From Klebsormidium nitens (lineage: Eukaryota > Streptophyta > Klebsormidiophyceae > Klebsormidiales > Klebsormidiaceae): a stretch of DNA of 64,000 nt. The position numbers and the translations under genes were made by a program. The stretch covers positions 85,365 through 149,364 of the forward strand of contig DF237092.1 of assembly GCA_000708835.1 (NCBI GenBank), written 5' to 3'. The first letter of the stretch is position 1. Each line of letters starts with the position of its first letter. Below the pieces are notes generated by a model, which was not told the origin of the DNA, did no database searches, and saw only the letters and a program-made list of their open reading frames with translations. Positions 62,501-64,000 of this stretch are shown one piece after another.

Positions 62501-62564
62501 TGTCGGGGACGAGGCTGCTGCGGAGGGCGAGGCCGCCGAGCCTCAAGAAGTCGTCGGTGCATAA
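56514..62564 (+). CDS. RPS3A: 40S ribosomal protein eS1 (S3a)
   Basis: Seven exons: 56514-56524, 56887-56934, 57876-57981, 58427-58564, 59320-59505, 61264-61464 and 62454-62564 (TAA). The 266-codon product compares with about 262 residues in land plants. The first coding exon holds only MAV plus two bases of a glycine codon. Exon 2 gives [15 protein letters not shown]. Exon 3 has [14 protein letters not shown] and [13 protein letters not shown]. Exon 4 has [15 protein letters not shown]. Exon 5 has [17 protein letters not shown] and [12 protein letters not shown]. Exon 6 has [20 protein letters not shown] and [12 protein letters not shown]. Exon 7 has [16 protein letters not shown] and an acidic, alanine-rich tail. 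eS1 is a small-subunit protein near the mRNA exit and platform. The exons are strongly GC-rich at third positions, unlike the surrounding introns. Intron 5 is 1,758 bp and carries exon-edge echoes; intron 6 does too. Confidence 0.97.
58611..58710 (+). repeat. 57-bp tandem duplication in RPS3A intron 4
   Basis: Copies start at 58611 and 58668 and share TCAAARGTGGTTTGCTGRTG, then AAGCAACTCCC. They begin 46 bases after the exon 4 donor. Similarity to the exon itself is weak, so this is an intron-internal duplication. Confidence 0.85.
61071..61305 (+). repeat. acceptor-side echoes of RPS3A exon 6
   Basis: The true exon 6 starts at 61264 (GCACAG then ATCCGCAAGAAGATGGTGGA). Two degenerate copies, each with its own AG acceptor, begin at 61071 (GCACAG then ATCCGCAAGAAGAGGTGGAG) and 61166 (CGCAG then ATTCGCAAGCCGAACTTGGA). 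Spacings are 95 and 98 bases, so the intron end is a three-unit tandem array that includes the exon edge. Spliced from exon 5 (phase 0), the first copy stops after eight codons (TGA). The second reads [13 protein letters not shown] and stops at 61238-61240. Confidence 0.9.
61415..61885 (+). repeat. donor-side echoes of RPS3A exon 6
   Basis: The exon 6 end (CTCAAGTCGCCCAAGTTCGA, then CCTGGGCAAGCTCATGGAG, donor GTGAGG at 61465) is repeated with its donor. Copy 2 has an intact 43-base exon end and a GTGAGG donor at 61594. Copy 3 is more diverged, with donor GTGAGG at 61730. A remnant, TCATGCACGAG then GTGAGG, has its donor at 61876. Spacings are 129, 136 and 146. Reading through the true donor meets TGA at 61510-61512, so use of the later donors would truncate the protein. 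Confidence 0.9.
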
Positions 62565-64000
62565 GTGCAAACAACCGTTGTTTGTCAAGAATTTTGGCAC
62601 CTTTTCTGCTGACTTTGTGTACTCTCATGTGTGGTGCATCCATTCAATCCAATGCGCGCTGCATGCCGACGCGCATGACGGCGACTCTGCGTGCTTGACT
62701 GGGGCATTATACGCCATGCCAGACGCCTTGCTGGAATGGAGATGTCATGCCGCCTGAGTCTGGTTCGGGCCACATGTGATGGTGGGAATCTGCAGGTCAT
62801 TATGACCTTTACGTGAAGTGTCTACGTAGCTTGGTGCGACTTACTTATAGCCTGTCCCAGGACTCCGGGATGTATCTGCATACACCGAATTAGAAGGATT
62901 CATTTGCGTACATAGATACTAACAGAGCCATACTGAGTAACTACGTGTCAGTTAAGTTCTGGCATGTGAATGTGATCGGATAGTGTGACTGAGCTTGCTG
63001 GGGCAGCCCGGCCTATAGCCATTCGTGACCTTCACTAGTGACGATGCGCATGCATCACATGCGCTATAGCAGGGCATTCCAATGCGGCATCGTACTGAGG
63101 TACTAGTGATGTTCGACTAGCCCATGGGGCCATCCCCGCAGTGCAGCTCCGCCTTGCAGTGCCAATGATTGGGCACCGGTTGGCGGTACCGTCGATCTGC
63201 ATAAATGTTCCGACAACAAAGGTGCAGGCCGCGCAGCGGCTAACATTGAAAGTAACATATATATACACAATATAGCATTCGCATGATATTAATTAAGGCC
63301 CGTGCGACATGCTGGCAATATCTTGCGACAACCGTCTCAAGGCTGACTCACCAAAACGTATCTCGAACGTACCTCAGCACTATGTGCTAACTTGAGTGAA
63401 GATCGCTGAATTGACCGACTCAGACGAGGCTTTATTCTGAGCCCTTGACAGCTTAAAATGCCCATTCAGCACGCAGTGACGCGGTGGCTTATAGCATGCG
63501 CTCTCGACGTCACACACTACGTCATGGCATCGACCGTGTTGGAACCACTCTATTCCTCATTTCCATTGAATTGAACGCTGGAGAACGTATCTTGCCCGGC
63601 AAGCTACTCAAGGCGGGCAGCTGGTCACCCAGCGTTCAAGTTCGATAGACAATAGTCGGCAGATTTGGTTTGCAATGAATCTGTAATCTGTATGGCCTCC
63701 CAGCCGGCACCGACAAAACCTGCCATTCCTCAGCGGGGTCCACGTGCAAAGCTGTCAAACTTGTCTTTGATGATATCTCCTTGCTCGAAAAGTACATGCC
63801 AAGCTATGGTTGGATTCGTGAAGTATAAGACACCCGCTTTTTCCATACGGGAGCCCCTTGATAGGGGCCATCGTCAACCATGGTCTTAGTCGCCGTCGTG
63901 TTCCCTTGTGGAATTGAGAGCTTGCTGTAACCATGGAAGCTCCGAAACTGGTGTGTCCAAGCCAAATACAAGTGAACCTGCAAGACCGCAGATGAACAGA
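62565..64000. other. right flank, no supported gene
   Basis: This contains the 3' untranslated part of RPS3A and spacer DNA. A minus-strand frame near 63,727-63,855 (…VLYFTNPTIAWHVLFEQGD…) looks mildly protein-like but has no identifiable family or clear splice edges. An AT-rich TATATATACACAATAT tract lies near 63,258. I see no RNA gene or further conserved exon. Confidence 0.45.

Noticed and set aside
63720-63860. Minus-strand protein-like segment (VLYFTNPTIAWHVLFEQGD)
   Set aside because: It reads like protein for about 40 codons but ends in TGA and shows no start, partner exon or known family. Not enough for a gene call.

Overview
The window looks like nuclear DNA of a green plant, most likely a streptophyte alga such as a Klebsormidium-type organism, though the exact taxon is inference. 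Two conserved genes support this. One encodes cytosolic ribosomal protein eS1 in its plant form. The other encodes CYP37, a thylakoid-lumen cyclophilin-fold protein found in oxygenic phototrophs. Both are split by GT-AG introns of roughly 240-1,760 bp and could be read from ATG to stop with every intron phase matching. No prokaryotic operons, rRNA, tRNA, CRISPR array or recognisable transposon proteins were seen.

Layout: (1) 1-7,531 holds no supported exon. It contains two diverged 2.3-kb direct duplication units (855-3,162 and 3,163-~5,510). (2) 7,532-24,568 (+) is a nine-exon, 5'-incomplete gene for a WxW-repeat beta-propeller-like protein. Its third and fourth exons are separated by an 11.3-kb intron (9,588-20,888) built of diverged direct repeats, including a six-unit array of ~120-150 bp. 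(3) 24,569-46,106 is a long repeat-rich stretch without a supported gene. (4) 46,107-47,784 (-) is a membrane/ectodomain protein remnant with two frame breaks and one in-frame TAG. (5) 47,785-49,502 is intergenic, with simple repeats and a perfect hairpin. (6) 49,503-56,011 (-) is CYP37, nine exons, 478 codons. (7) A ~500-bp divergent promoter region separates it from (8) RPS3A/eS1 at 56,514-62,564 (+), seven exons, 266 codons. (9) 62,565-64,000 holds nothing I can support.

The most unusual signal is a recurring 'splice-junction echo'. In all three intact-looking genes, some introns contain degenerate tandem copies of the adjacent exon edge together with its splice site. The clearest cases are both sides of eS1 exon 6, the acceptor of propeller exon 6, the acceptor of CYP37 exon 7 (an exact 42-bp period) and the donor of CYP37 exon 4. 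The echo splice sites I could read all lead to early stop codons. The same style of local, diverged direct duplication, on scales from ~16 bp to ~5 kb, explains most of the structure in the non-coding two thirds of the window. This suggests that introns and spacers here grow by local tandem duplication rather than by transposon insertion. That mechanism is inference from reading by eye.
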